A model generated the notes under the pieces. It saw only the letters and a program-made list of their open reading frames with translations, did no database searches and had not been told where the DNA came from. Shown piece by piece: positions 7,636 through 16,621 of a stretch of DNA of 64,000 nucleotides. Position 1 is the stretch's first letter. Each line of letters starts with the position of its first letter. The position numbers and the translations under genes are program-made. This DNA comes from PALSA-1003 sp963791945. GTDB taxonomy: Bacteria; Pseudomonadota; Gammaproteobacteria; Burkholderiales; Casimicrobiaceae. The stretch spans positions 2,542,001 through 2,606,000 of the forward strand of contig CAWBUD010000002.1 of assembly GCA_963791945.1 (NCBI GenBank), given 5' to 3'.

Positions 7636-8274
7636 ATGAAGTGGCGATCGGCGCGCTGCATCGCGCGGTTGCTCGCCTTCGAGCAGATGGCGATCCGAAG
7701 GTTTCACGATGCCCGCGCCGGCGTGCGCAGCCGCATGCTGGGATGGATGCTGGCCTGCGCGGTCCTGCCGGGCCCGAGCGCGGCGAACTCGTTCCTGCCC
7801 GATGGCGTGGACTTCGCGGGCGGTTACGGCGACAACGTCGCCATCTACGGTGTAGGCGTCCACTGGGATTCGCTGTGTACTTGGGCTGCGCTCAAAGCCG
7901 CCGGCTTCGACGTGCGGCTCGCCGCCCAGCTTGCGTACTGGCGCGGGCACGAGCATCCCGCGACCAACAGCTCGCTGTGGGACGTCGGGCTCACGCCGAT
8001 GCTCCGGTGGTCGGGGCCCGACGGCGGCCCCGCTCGGTTCTTCGTCGAGGCAGGCATCGGCGCACACCTGCTCTCCGATACGCGCATCAACACCGAACGC
8101 GTCTTCAGCACCGCGTTCCAGTTCGGCGAGATCGGCGTCATCGGGTTGGGCTTCGGCGATCGCCACCGTTACGAGATTGGCGCGCTGGTCCAGCACGTGT
8201 CGAACGGAGCCATCAAAGAGCCCAACAACGGGCTCACGTATTTCGGGGCAGTGTTCCGCGCGCCTCTGCCGTAG
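7636..8274 (+). CDS. pagL: PagL-type outer-membrane lipid A 3-O-deacylase (acyloxyacyl hydrolase family)
   Basis: The 212-aa protein has a C-terminal half with alternating beta-strand character ending in a phenylalanine-containing strand, as in small outer-membrane barrels. The family catalytic segment HVSNGAIKEPNNG is present near the C-terminus, giving the His and Ser of the active site. The acidic residue expected about 13-14 positions after the His in characterised PagL is Leu-Thr here, so full activity is uncertain. The predicted signal peptide lies at residues 34-53, so ATG 7735 is an alternative start; the 7636 start has the better ribosome site. The enzyme would remove a 3-linked acyl chain from lipid A. 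A strong terminator follows the gene. Confidence 0.78.
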   Translation: MKWRSARCIARLLAFEQMAIRRFHDARAGVRSRMLGWMLACAVLPGPSAANSFLPDGVDFAGGYGDNVAIYGVGVHWDSLCTWAALKAAGFDVRLAAQLAYWRGHEHPATNSSLWDVGLTPMLRWSGPDGGPARFFVEAGIGAHLLSDTRINTERVFSTAFQFGEIGVIGLGFGDRHRYEIGALVQHVSNGAIKEPNNGLTYFGAVFRAPLP

Positions 8275-8293
8275 CAATTAGCCGCTTTCAATG

Positions 8294-8321
8294 ACAAAGC
8301 CCCGCTTTCGCGGGGCTTTGT
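8294..8321 (+). terminator. Rho-independent terminator after the PagL-like gene
   Basis: A perfect 12-bp stem (8294-8305 with 8310-8321) closes a TTTC loop and is followed on the + strand by more T residues. It sits 20 bp after the stop codon. Confidence 0.9.
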
Positions 8322-8332
8322 TTTCGGCTTAG

Positions 8333-8446
8333 ACCCCGGCCTCGAGCCGGGATGACTTCCACGCCACTGGATCCACGCTTTCGCGGGGTGACGAATTGGT
8401 GTTCGATCGCGCTTCGCCTACAGCCTCGCGCTCTCGGACGAATTCG

Positions 8447-8450
<4 letters not shown>
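8333..8450. repeat. REP-like palindromic segment between the convergent pagL-like and groEL genes
   Basis: Two compact imperfect hairpins lie at about 8333-8354 (CCCCGGC/GCCGGG arms) and 8369-8390 (centred on a CTTTCG loop), each followed by a GATGAC/GTGACG tail typical of dispersed REP/dRS3-like repeats. A further 10-bp inverted repeat, GTGACGAATT (8388-8397) and its complement (8441-8450), encloses 43 nt and includes the groEL stop codon. It could protect or terminate groESL mRNA. Copy number in the genome cannot be judged from the window. Confidence 0.4.
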
Positions 8451-10093
<1,643 letters not shown>

Positions 10094-10137
10094 TTTCGTT
10101 GCTCCTCGATACTAAAGATGTTGACCGGCGATCCGCG

Positions 10138-10425
10138 TTAGGCGATGACGCCGATAATGTCGTCTTCGCGCATGTGCAGCAGATCCTGCCCGTCCATCTT
10201 GAATTCCTGGCCGGAGTACTTGCCGAAGAGAATCTTGTCACCGGGCTTGACGCCCATCGCGAGGATCTTCCCGCTGTCATCGGTCTTACCGGGTCCGACG
10301 TAGAGGATCTCGCCTTGCGACGGCTTTTCGGCCGCCGTATCCGGAATAACGATGCCGCCCGCCGACTTGCGTTCTTCCTCAAGCCGCTTGACGATCACAC
10401 GGTCGTGCAAAGGACGAATCTTCAT
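10138..10425 (-). CDS. groS: Co-chaperonin GroES (10 kDa)
   Basis: The 95-aa protein starts MKIRPLHDRV and contains the mobile loop around KSAGGIVIPD and the C-terminal REDDIIGV strand. It caps the GroEL chamber as a heptamer. ATG 10425 is chosen because GGAGTG lies 9 nt upstream and the length then matches the family; an in-frame GTG at 10437 overlaps that ribosome site. It is the first gene of the groESL operon. Confidence 0.98.
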   Translation of the reverse strand: MKIRPLHDRVIVKRLEEERKSAGGIVIPDTAAEKPSQGEILYVGPGKTDDSGKILAMGVKPGDKILFGKYSGQEFKMDGQDLLHMREDDIIGVIA

Positions 10426-10519
10426 GTTGGTGCTCACTCCATGAAAAAATTATGTGAATCAGTGGCTTAACCTGCCCGCCCGGACGAGTGAGGCAATTAA
10501 GCCCGAACCTAGCGCTCTG

Positions 10520-10546
10520 TTAGCACTCCTTTCGAGCGAGTGCTAA
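10520..10546. promoter_or_regulatory. CIRCE operator (HrcA-binding inverted repeat)
   Basis: TTAGCACTC (10520-10528), a 9-nt spacer and GAGTGCTAA (10538-10546) match the CIRCE consensus perfectly. It overlaps the edge of the -10 box and the predicted start of transcription of groESL, so HrcA binding would block initiation and be released on heat shock. hrcA is not in the window. Confidence 0.96.
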
Positions 10547-10574
10547 TAATAAGGGAGAACCCATGGCAAATCAA
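10546..10574 (-). promoter_or_regulatory. Sigma-70-type groESL promoter overlapping CIRCE
   Basis: Reading the reverse strand, TTGATT (10569-10574), a 17-bp spacer and TATTAT (10546-10551) form a near-consensus promoter. Transcription should start near 10539, inside CIRCE, giving a leader of about 113 nt before groES. No good sigma-32 box is visible, so heat control is probably by HrcA repression alone (inference). Confidence 0.75.
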
Positions 10575-10763
10575 GCCGGTGGTCGCCTGAAACATGGACC
10601 GGGCCCGGTTTCGGGCTCTATGGGCACCCGGGGGCGTCGCCGGGCGCCCTATGCTAAGGTTTCCGTTCGGCGAGAAACGCCGGAGTCACGCGCCCGCGGG
10701 CTCGCCGAAGTCCGCCTGGGCCCTGAGGTACGGGGAGCGCCGGGAAGCTAGGGAGGAACGTGA

Positions 10764-11576
10764 ATGGCCAATCAATCGACGGCACCCGTCCCGACGATGT
10801 CGCCCGTTCCGAACGAGGCCCCCGAATCGCGGACCGTGGCCGCCGGTCGCGGAGTGTCGTGGTGGGTGGAAGCGTGGCGGCTGTTCACGCCGAGCGTGGG
10901 TCCCTGGCTGCTGATCGCCCTCATTCTTCTGGGACTGGTCCTCGTCGCGAGCGTGGTCGGCCTGATTCCGTTTCTCGGCCAGCTGCTCGCGCTGGCAGGC
11001 GAGATTCTCTGGCCCGTGCTTATCGGCGGCCTGATGCTGGGATGTCGCGCGATCGATCGCGGCAATCCGCTCCTGGTGTCGCATCTCTTCGCCGGCTTCA
11101 GCCAGCGCACGGGACCGCTGGTCATCGCCGGCGCGATCTACACGGGTCTGCTGGTCCTGATCAGCATCGCGATCGGCGGCATGATGATTGCGATCTTCGG
11201 CGTCGCGATCTTGGGGGTGCTCACGGGGTCGGCCGACCCTTCGCAGACAGGGATCGCTTTCGGCAGCGCGGTCGTCGCGGTGCTGCTCGGCTTCCTGTTC
11301 TTCCTGCTGCTGCTCCTGCCGCTGCTGATGGCGATCTGGTTCGCCCCTGCGCTGATCATGCTCGGTGGTGTGGAGCCCGTCGCAGCCATGAAAGCTTCGT
11401 TCAGCGGCTGCGTGCGCAACATGGTTCCGTTCCTGATCTATGGCGCCGTCGGCGTGGTGCTCGCGATCGTCGCCTCGATTCCGTTCGGGCTGGGCTGGTT
11501 CGTTCTGACGCCCGTGATGATCGCCTCGATCTACGCATCCTACTGCGACATCTTTGAAGACAAGGACAGCGTGTGA
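10764..11576 (+). CDS. BPSS1780-family integral membrane protein
   Basis: This 270-aa protein has a short polar N-terminus, the family motif WWVEAWRLFTPS at about residues 32-43 and about six transmembrane segments. A second landmark is the APALIMLGGVEPVAAMKASF block before the last helices. The family is widespread in Betaproteobacteria and its function is unknown. The ATG at 10764 has AGGAAC upstream. A paralogue lies at 17575-18414. The C-terminal YCDIFEDKD resembles the short acidic tail of the family. Confidence 0.85.
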   Translation: MANQSTAPVPTMSPVPNEAPESRTVAAGRGVSWWVEAWRLFTPSVGPWLLIALILLGLVLVASVVGLIPFLGQLLALAGEILWPVLIGGLMLGCRAIDRGNPLLVSHLFAGFSQRTGPLVIAGAIYTGLLVLISIAIGGMMIAIFGVAILGVLTGSADPSQTGIAFGSAVVAVLLGFLFFLLLLLPLLMAIWFAPALIMLGGVEPVAAMKASFSGCVRNMVPFLIYGAVGVVLAIVASIPFGLGWFVLTPVMIASIYASYCDIFEDKDSV

Positions 11577-11711
11577 AGAGCGCTGTTGCCCTCTCGCGAT
11601 CTCCTTGCGCTCGGATCGTCAATCCGCCACTGACGATCGGCCGCTGCGTAGACTCGCCACGCGCGACCGCGGTCCGCTGCCCACTGGCGCGCCTTCTTGC
11701 TGCTCGGGCTG

Positions 11712-12284
11712 CTAGTTCGCCGGCGGTTGACCGGCAAGTGCGGCGCTCACGCGCGCGGTGACCGCTCCCGGAGCGCCGCGGCGAACGAACCAGCGCAAAC
11801 GCTTGGTATCGCCGGCGTGATCGAAGCCGAAGGGCGCGAGCAGGTGCTGCACCACTTCGGCGTAGCGAGAGCCCCTCGGGATGCGGACGACCCAGGTTTT
11901 CTTTCCGGGCGGCGTTGCGAGAAGCGCCTCCAGCAGCGCGCGTCCGTGGCCGCCGCCGCGTCGCTCGAATTCCAGCCCCGCGAGCCAAAGCTCGTAGCCT
12001 CCGTCGAGAGCGCGGAACAATCCGAAGCCCACCGGCGGTGTGCCGCTATTTCGTCCCTCGGGCCAAAAGACATAGCCGGGCACTGGCACGGATTGCACCT
12101 GACCCGTTTGGGGATCCTCTTCGACGAAATATCCGCTGCCGAGCGCCCGCTTCAGGCGCGCAAAAAACTCGACGGCCGCGGGCGTATCGACGGCGAGCGC
12201 ACGATCGAAGCTTCCCTCTGCGACGCCCTGGCGAATCAAGGAGCGCAGCATCGCAAGATGTCCCACGTGGGCCGGAGCGAGCAC
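11712..12284 (-). CDS. GNAT-like N-acetyltransferase domain protein
   Basis: The 190-aa protein has an acetyl-CoA pyrophosphate-binding pattern, RRGGGHGRALLEALL, at about residues 107-121, preceded by a strand-rich segment ELWLAGLEF, in the order expected for a GNAT fold. The substrate is unknown. The N-terminus resembles other GNAT proteins (AHVGHLAMLRSLI). The GTG at 12284 is the first possible start after an in-frame stop; ATG 12251 is an alternative. No strong ribosome site is seen for either. The gene is convergent with the BPSS1780 gene on its left, 135 bp away. Confidence 0.65.
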   Translation of the reverse strand: MLAPAHVGHLAMLRSLIRQGVAEGSFDRALAVDTPAAVEFFARLKRALGSGYFVEEDPQTGQVQSVPVPGYVFWPEGRNSGTPPVGFGLFRALDGGYELWLAGLEFERRGGGHGRALLEALLATPPGKKTWVVRIPRGSRYAEVVQHLLAPFGFDHAGDTKRLRWFVRRGAPGAVTARVSAALAGQPPAN

Positions 12285-12437
12285 GGAGATCCAAGGCGCT
12301 ACGATGATGGGCTAACTTAGCGTTCGCTGCACACAACGGGGGCCCAGACTTACGAACGGCCTCGCTTGGACCACGAGCGGTTGAGGATTCGATATCGTGC
12401 GGTCCCGATCAGCCGTGATGTGTACGACAACTGCCAA
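12285..12437. other. Non-coding segment between the GNAT-like gene and the tandem repeat
   Basis: No supported gene. A small perfect palindrome, GCTAACTTAGC (12312-12322), lies about 30 bp upstream of the GNAT-like start and could be an operator. Together with the adjacent repeat this makes a 410-bp stretch without a recognisable gene. Confidence 0.4.
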
Positions 12438-12695
12438 GTCCCCGCTCGCTGCTCGCGCCGCAGCCTCCTCGTACACACGGAGCGAAAAGCGCTGCCGCGC
12501 GTCGGCTGCCGCGGCGACTCGCGGACGCTCGACCCCCACGCGCTTCGCGCGCGGGTCCCCGCTCGCTGCTCGCGCCGCAGCCTCCTCGTACACACGGAGC
12601 GAAAAGCGCTGCCGCGCGTCGGCTGCCGCGGCGACTCGCGGACGCTCGACCCCCACGCGCTTCGCGCGCGGGTCCCCGCTCGCTGCTCGCGCCGC
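12438..12695. repeat. 117-bp tandem repeat, 2.2 copies, abutting the polA stop codon
   Basis: Two apparently identical 117-bp units occupy 12438-12554 and 12555-12671, followed by the first 24 bp of a third (12672-12695) that ends exactly at the polA stop codon. The unit is 39 codons long, so several frames stay open through it; on the reverse strand it would read as a 39-residue repeat containing VYEEAAARAASGDP. Each unit also holds a GC-rich inverted repeat (around 12538-12556). There are no spacers, so it is not CRISPR. It could be a VNTR or a structured 3' UTR of polA. Confidence 0.9.
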
Positions 12696-15418
12696 TAATG
12701 CGCGCGGTCCCAGTTCGGACCGATACCGACGTCGACCACGAGTGGCACCTGAAGCGCCGCCACGCCGCTCATCAACTGTGGCAGCTCCGCCTGCAGGCGC
12801 GAGACCTCCCCCTCGGGCACTTCGAAGACGAGCTCGTCGTGGACCTGCAGGATCAGCCGCGAGCTTAAGCGTTCTCGATCAAGCCACGATTGCACCGCCA
12901 CCATAGCGAGCTTGATGAGATCGGCGGCTGTGCCTTGCATCGGCGCGTTGATCGCTGCACGTTCGGCGGCTTGTCGCCGCGGACCGCCGCCCGCGTTGAT
13001 ATCGGGCAGCCACAGGCGCCGCCCGAACACCGTCGTTACGTAGCCCTGCTTGCGCGCCAGCTCGCGTGTGCGCTGCATGTATTCGGCCACACCGGGGTAG
13101 CGCGCGAAGTAGCGGTCGATGAACTGCTGCGCGGCCGAGCGCTCGATGTTGAGCTGCGCGGCCAGGCCGAACGCGCTCATGCCGTAGATCAATCCGAAGT
13201 TCACGGCCTTGATGTAGCGGCGCTGATCGGACGTCACATCGGCGATCGGGACACCGAAAACCTCCGCGGCGGTTGCGCGGTGGATGTCCTCGCCCGCGCC
13301 GAACGCTCGCATGAGCGATGCGTCTCCGGACAGATGCGCCATGATGCGCAGCTCGACCTGCGAATAATCGGCCGACAGGATGACATGACCGTCAGGCGCG
13401 ATGAACGCCTCGCGGATCCGCCGGCCCTCGGTCGTGCGCACGGGGATGTTCTGCAGATTCGGCTCGGTGCTGGCAAGACGGCCGGTGACCGCTGTGGCCT
13501 GTCCGAAGCTGGTGTGCACCCGGCCCGTCCGCGGATTGATCATCTGCGGCAGCTTGTCGGTGTAGGTCGACTTGAGCTTCGACAGCGCACGATGCTCGAG
13601 CAGGAGCTTCGGCAGCGGATAGTCCGCGGCGAGCTCCTGCAGGACGTCCTCGTCGGTCGACGGCTGGCCCGTCGCGGTCTTCTTGACGACCGGAAGCTTC
13701 ATGCGTTCGAAGAGAATGTCTCCGAGCTGCTTGGGCGAGCCGAGGTTGAACGGACCGCCTGCGAGCTGGAACGCCTGCTGCTCCAGCGCGATGATGCGCT
13801 CGCCGAGGCTCCGGCTTTGCTCGCCGAGCAGCCCCGAATCGATGAGAACACCCGTCCTCTCCATGCGGAACAGCACTTCGCGCGTCGGCATCTCGATGGC
13901 TTCGTACAGATGCTCGAGCTCGGCGTCGGCTGCGATGCGCGGACGGAGCAGACGATGTAGCTGCACATTGACGTCCGCCTCGTCCGCCGCGTAGTCGGCG
14001 GCCCGCTCGATCGCGACCTGATCGAAGCCGATCCGGTTCGCTCCTTTCCCGGTCACCTCGTCGTAGGCGATGATCTTCACGTCGAGATGGCGCGAGGCGA
14101 GATCCTCCAGATGATGAGGCCGATGCGATTCGAGGAGATACGATTCCAGAAGCGTGTCCTCTTCCACCCCGGCGAGCGCGATGCCGTGATTGGCCAGCAC
14201 GTGCTCGTCGTATTTGACGTTGTGTCCGAGCTTCTTGGCCCGCGCATTCTCGAACCATGGCTTCAGACGAGCCAACACGGTGTCCGCCGACAGTTGCGCC
14301 GGAGCCCCGGCATAACGATGCGAGATGGGCAGATACGCGGCACGCCCCGGCTCGATCGCAAACGACAGCCCTACGAGACTCGCCTGCATGGGATCGGAGC
14401 CGGTCGATTGCGTCGCGAAGCACACGAGATCGGCGCTCTCGATGGCGGCGAGCCAGGCGTCGAATGTCGCCGCATCGAGCACCGTTTCATAGCTGCGTTC
14501 GGGTCTCGGCCGCGTTTCCGCGCGAGTTGCCGCGCTGGCATCCGCCGACTTCGGCAGCGCGGCCGAACCTTTGCCGGTTTCGATGTCGTTGAGCCACTGC
14601 TTGAACTCGAACCGCTCGTAGAGACCCTTGAGCACCGCCGCGTCGATGGGACGCAAGGTCAGATCGGTCGGACCGAACGGCAGCTCGCAGTCCGTCTTGA
14701 CTGTGAGGAGCTTCTGCGCCTGCGGCAGCCAAGTCAGCACCGCGCGAAGATTCTCGCCGACGACGCCGCCGATCTCGCCGGCGTGCGCGATCACCCCGTC
14801 GAGGCTTCCGTATTGCTCCAGCCACTTCGCGGCGGTCTTCGGGCCGACTTTGGCCACGCCGGGGACGTTGTCGATCGCGTCCCCGGTAAGCGTCAGGAGA
14901 TCCAGCACCTGATCGGCGCGCACGCCGAACTTCGCGACGACGCCCGCCTCGTCGAGCTTTTCGTTGCTCATCGTGTTGACCAGCGTTACGCGGGGCGTTA
15001 CGAGTTGCGCAAGATCCTTGTCGCCGGTCGAGACCAGCGATTCGATCCCGAGCGTTTCGGCCTTGCGCACCAGCGTGCCGATGACGTCGTCGGCCTCCAC
15101 ACGATCGACGATCACGAGCGGCCACCCGTGCGCGCGGATCAGCTCGTGCAGGGGCGCGATCTGGACCCCCAAACTGTCCGGCATCGGTTGGCGAGTCGCC
15201 TTGTATTCAGGATACCAGTCGTCGCGGAACGTCTTTCCGGGCGCATCGAATACGACGGCCAAATAGTCCGGGTTGCCGTCGAGCACCAATCGGCGCAACA
15301 TGGCGACGACGCCCCGAATCGCGCCGGTCGGCTCGCCGCGCGACGTGCGCAGGTCAGGCAGGGCGTGGAACGCGCGATAAAGATACGACGAGCCGTCAAC
15401 CAGAACGAGTTTCGGCAT
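12695..15418 (-). CDS. polA: DNA polymerase I with degenerate 3'-5' exonuclease site
   Basis: The 907-aa protein has the usual three domains: 5'-3' flap nuclease (residues 1 to about 290, starting KLVLVDGSSYLYRAFHALP), 3'-5' exonuclease (about 310-500) and polymerase (about 510-907, with DYSQVELR and VHDELVFEVP). It fills gaps and removes primers. The polymerase and 5' nuclease motifs look intact. In the exonuclease domain, the exo I motif normally read DTET is ATQS (A335, Q337 in CFATQSTG), so both metal-binding acids are missing, and the exo III Asp is Glu (YAADEAD). Proofreading is probably reduced or lost (inference). ATG 15418 overlaps the start codon of the divergent LOG gene; TTG 15433 is an alternative start. 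Confidence 0.97.
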   Translation of the reverse strand: MPKLVLVDGSSYLYRAFHALPDLRTSRGEPTGAIRGVVAMLRRLVLDGNPDYLAVVFDAPGKTFRDDWYPEYKATRQPMPDSLGVQIAPLHELIRAHGWPLVIVDRVEADDVIGTLVRKAETLGIESLVSTGDKDLAQLVTPRVTLVNTMSNEKLDEAGVVAKFGVRADQVLDLLTLTGDAIDNVPGVAKVGPKTAAKWLEQYGSLDGVIAHAGEIGGVVGENLRAVLTWLPQAQKLLTVKTDCELPFGPTDLTLRPIDAAVLKGLYERFEFKQWLNDIETGKGSAALPKSADASAATRAETRPRPERSYETVLDAATFDAWLAAIESADLVCFATQSTGSDPMQASLVGLSFAIEPGRAAYLPISHRYAGAPAQLSADTVLARLKPWFENARAKKLGHNVKYDEHVLANHGIALAGVEEDTLLESYLLESHRPHHLEDLASRHLDVKIIAYDEVTGKGANRIGFDQVAIERAADYAADEADVNVQLHRLLRPRIAADAELEHLYEAIEMPTREVLFRMERTGVLIDSGLLGEQSRSLGERIIALEQQAFQLAGGPFNLGSPKQLGDILFERMKLPVVKKTATGQPSTDEDVLQELAADYPLPKLLLEHRALSKLKSTYTDKLPQMINPRTGRVHTSFGQATAVTGRLASTEPNLQNIPVRTTEGRRIREAFIAPDGHVILSADYSQVELRIMAHLSGDASLMRAFGAGEDIHRATAAEVFGVPIADVTSDQRRYIKAVNFGLIYGMSAFGLAAQLNIERSAAQQFIDRYFARYPGVAEYMQRTRELARKQGYVTTVFGRRLWLPDINAGGGPRRQAAERAAINAPMQGTAADLIKLAMVAVQSWLDRERLSSRLILQVHDELVFEVPEGEVSRLQAELPQLMSGVAALQVPLVVDVGIGPNWDRAH

Positions 15419-16142
15419 GATTCCGACAAACAAGATTCCCGAGGTGATCGACCCTCAGGCGATGTATTCGACCAACGGACAGGAAGCGTGGCGGGTGCTC
15501 GGCATTATGGCAGAATTCGCGATAGCGACCGAGCGGCTGCGCGGCGTGCGTCCTGCGGTCAGCCTCTTCGGCAGCGCGCGCATCAAACCCGATCATCCGT
15601 ATTACGGCAGGGCCGAATGGATCGCGCGGCTGCTCTCCGACGCAGGTTTCGCGGTGATCTCCGGCGGCGGACCGGGAACCATGGAAGCGGCCAACCGTGG
15701 CGCCCACGGCGGACGTTCGCCTGCCGTCGGTCTTAACATCCTCCTGCCGCACGAACAGACCGGAAACAGCTTCCAGGACGTCTCGATCGACTTCCGCTAC
15801 TTCTTCGCTCGCAAGATGATGTTCGTGCGCTTCGCCTCCGCCTATGTGGTCATGCCTGGCGGGTTCGGAACGATCGACGAGCTTACCGAATGCCTGACGC
15901 TGGTGCAGACGGGAAAGAGCCGCAAGATCCCCATCATCCTCGTCGGCGGGGAATTCTGGCAGGGACTTCTCGACTGGATGCGCGACAGGCTCGTCGGCGA
16001 AGGCATGATCAGCGCCGCGGATCTCGACTTGATGCAGGTGATCGACGAGCCCGAAGCGATCGTCGAAGCGATATTCGACTACTACGAAACCCGCGGCTTC
16101 CAGCCGACGCGCGCGGAACGCGACAAGATGCTGAACCTCTAA
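15417..16142 (+). CDS. LOG-family protein (TIGR00730; putative nucleotide 5'-monophosphate phosphoribohydrolase)
   Basis: This 241-aa Rossmann-like protein has VSLFGSAR, the phosphate-binding SGGGPGTMEAANRGA and the family signature PGGFGTIDELTE. Characterised LOG proteins cleave nucleoside 5'-monophosphates to a base and ribose 5-phosphate (cytokinin activation in plants; nucleotide salvage in bacteria). This is the longer bacterial form. The ATG at 15417 overlaps the polA ATG in a CATG; ATG 15462 (MYSTNGQEAW) is an alternative start. Neither has a strong ribosome site. Confidence 0.88.
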   Translation: MIPTNKIPEVIDPQAMYSTNGQEAWRVLGIMAEFAIATERLRGVRPAVSLFGSARIKPDHPYYGRAEWIARLLSDAGFAVISGGGPGTMEAANRGAHGGRSPAVGLNILLPHEQTGNSFQDVSIDFRYFFARKMMFVRFASAYVVMPGGFGTIDELTECLTLVQTGKSRKIPIILVGGEFWQGLLDWMRDRLVGEGMISAADLDLMQVIDEPEAIVEAIFDYYETRGFQPTRAERDKMLNL

Positions 16143-16175
16143 GCATAGTCGGAACCCTCGGCACCTCCGCCCATT

Positions 16176-16184
16176 TGCTAGAAT
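16176..16184 (+). promoter_or_regulatory. Extended -10 promoter element upstream of DUF2782
   Basis: TGC-TAGAAT matches the extended -10 form. Transcription would start near 16191, which excludes ATG 16183 and favours ATG 16210 as the start of the following gene. Confidence 0.45.
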
Positions 16185-16209
16185 GGCGTCTCGCCCGAGA
16201 TCTGCTTCC

Positions 16210-16563
16210 ATGCGGCATCGTTTCGCTACCCTGTTGGCAACACTCGCTGTCGGCGTCGCGCTGACGGCCGCCGCGCAGAAAGCGCCGCCGCCGCCCAATC
16301 TCGAGCCCGTGCCCGAGGCGCCGCCTCCGCCTCCCGAGATCGCCAACGATCCGGAGCTCGAGCCGCAGGTCACCATCGTCCGGCGCGAAAACGAAACCAT
16401 TGAGGAGTACCGGATCAACGGCAGGCTCACCATGGTCAAGGTCACGCCGCGCCACGGCCGACCGTACTACCTTGTCGCGAATGGCGCCGACGGGACGTTC
16501 ATCCGTCGCGACAGCCTCGATACGGGGCTCAGGGTCCCGTTGTGGGTGCTGTTCTCTTTCTGA
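16210..16563 (+). CDS. DUF2782 periplasmic protein
   Basis: This 117-aa protein has a signal peptide (residues 1-22, ending TAAAQ), a proline/glutamate-rich linker and a DUF2782 domain with VTIVRRENETIEEYRINGRLT and WVLFSF at the C-terminus. The family is found beside polA and thrB in Beta- and Gammaproteobacteria; no function is known. ATG 16210 opens the signal peptide and lies downstream of the predicted promoter. thrB follows after 58 bp and may be co-transcribed. Confidence 0.85.
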   Translation: MRHRFATLLATLAVGVALTAAAQKAPPPPNLEPVPEAPPPPPEIANDPELEPQVTIVRRENETIEEYRINGRLTMVKVTPRHGRPYYLVANGADGTFIRRDSLDTGLRVPLWVLFSF

Positions 16564-16621
16564 ACTGATCGACGAGCCACAGGGGATTCGCGACCGCGTC
16601 GGACGCGGTTCGCGCTGGAGA

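Larger units (their letters stand above)
10426..10763. other. 338-bp intergenic region: groESL leader, CIRCE and promoter, then non-coding DNA
   Basis: Positions 10426-10539 form the untranslated leader of groESL. CIRCE and the groESL promoter occupy 10520-10574. From 10575 to about 10740 I see only GC-rich sequence with no convincing gene. A TGCTAAGGT segment near 10653 is a weak extended -10 candidate for the following + strand gene. Confidence 0.6.

Noticed and set aside
10563..10751. 62-codon ORF starting MANQAGG with a GGGAG just upstream
   Set aside because: Its start lies inside the groESL promoter spacer on the opposite strand, the product is low-complexity, and the real gene begins at 10764.
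12312..12656. Reverse-strand ORF coding for a 39-residue repeat protein
   Set aside because: It exists because the 117-bp repeat is a multiple of three. It has no ribosome site and no recognisable domain, and other frames through the repeat are open too.
12438..12695. Possible CRISPR array
   Set aside because: The repeats are 117 bp, directly adjacent and without spacers, and no cas genes are present.
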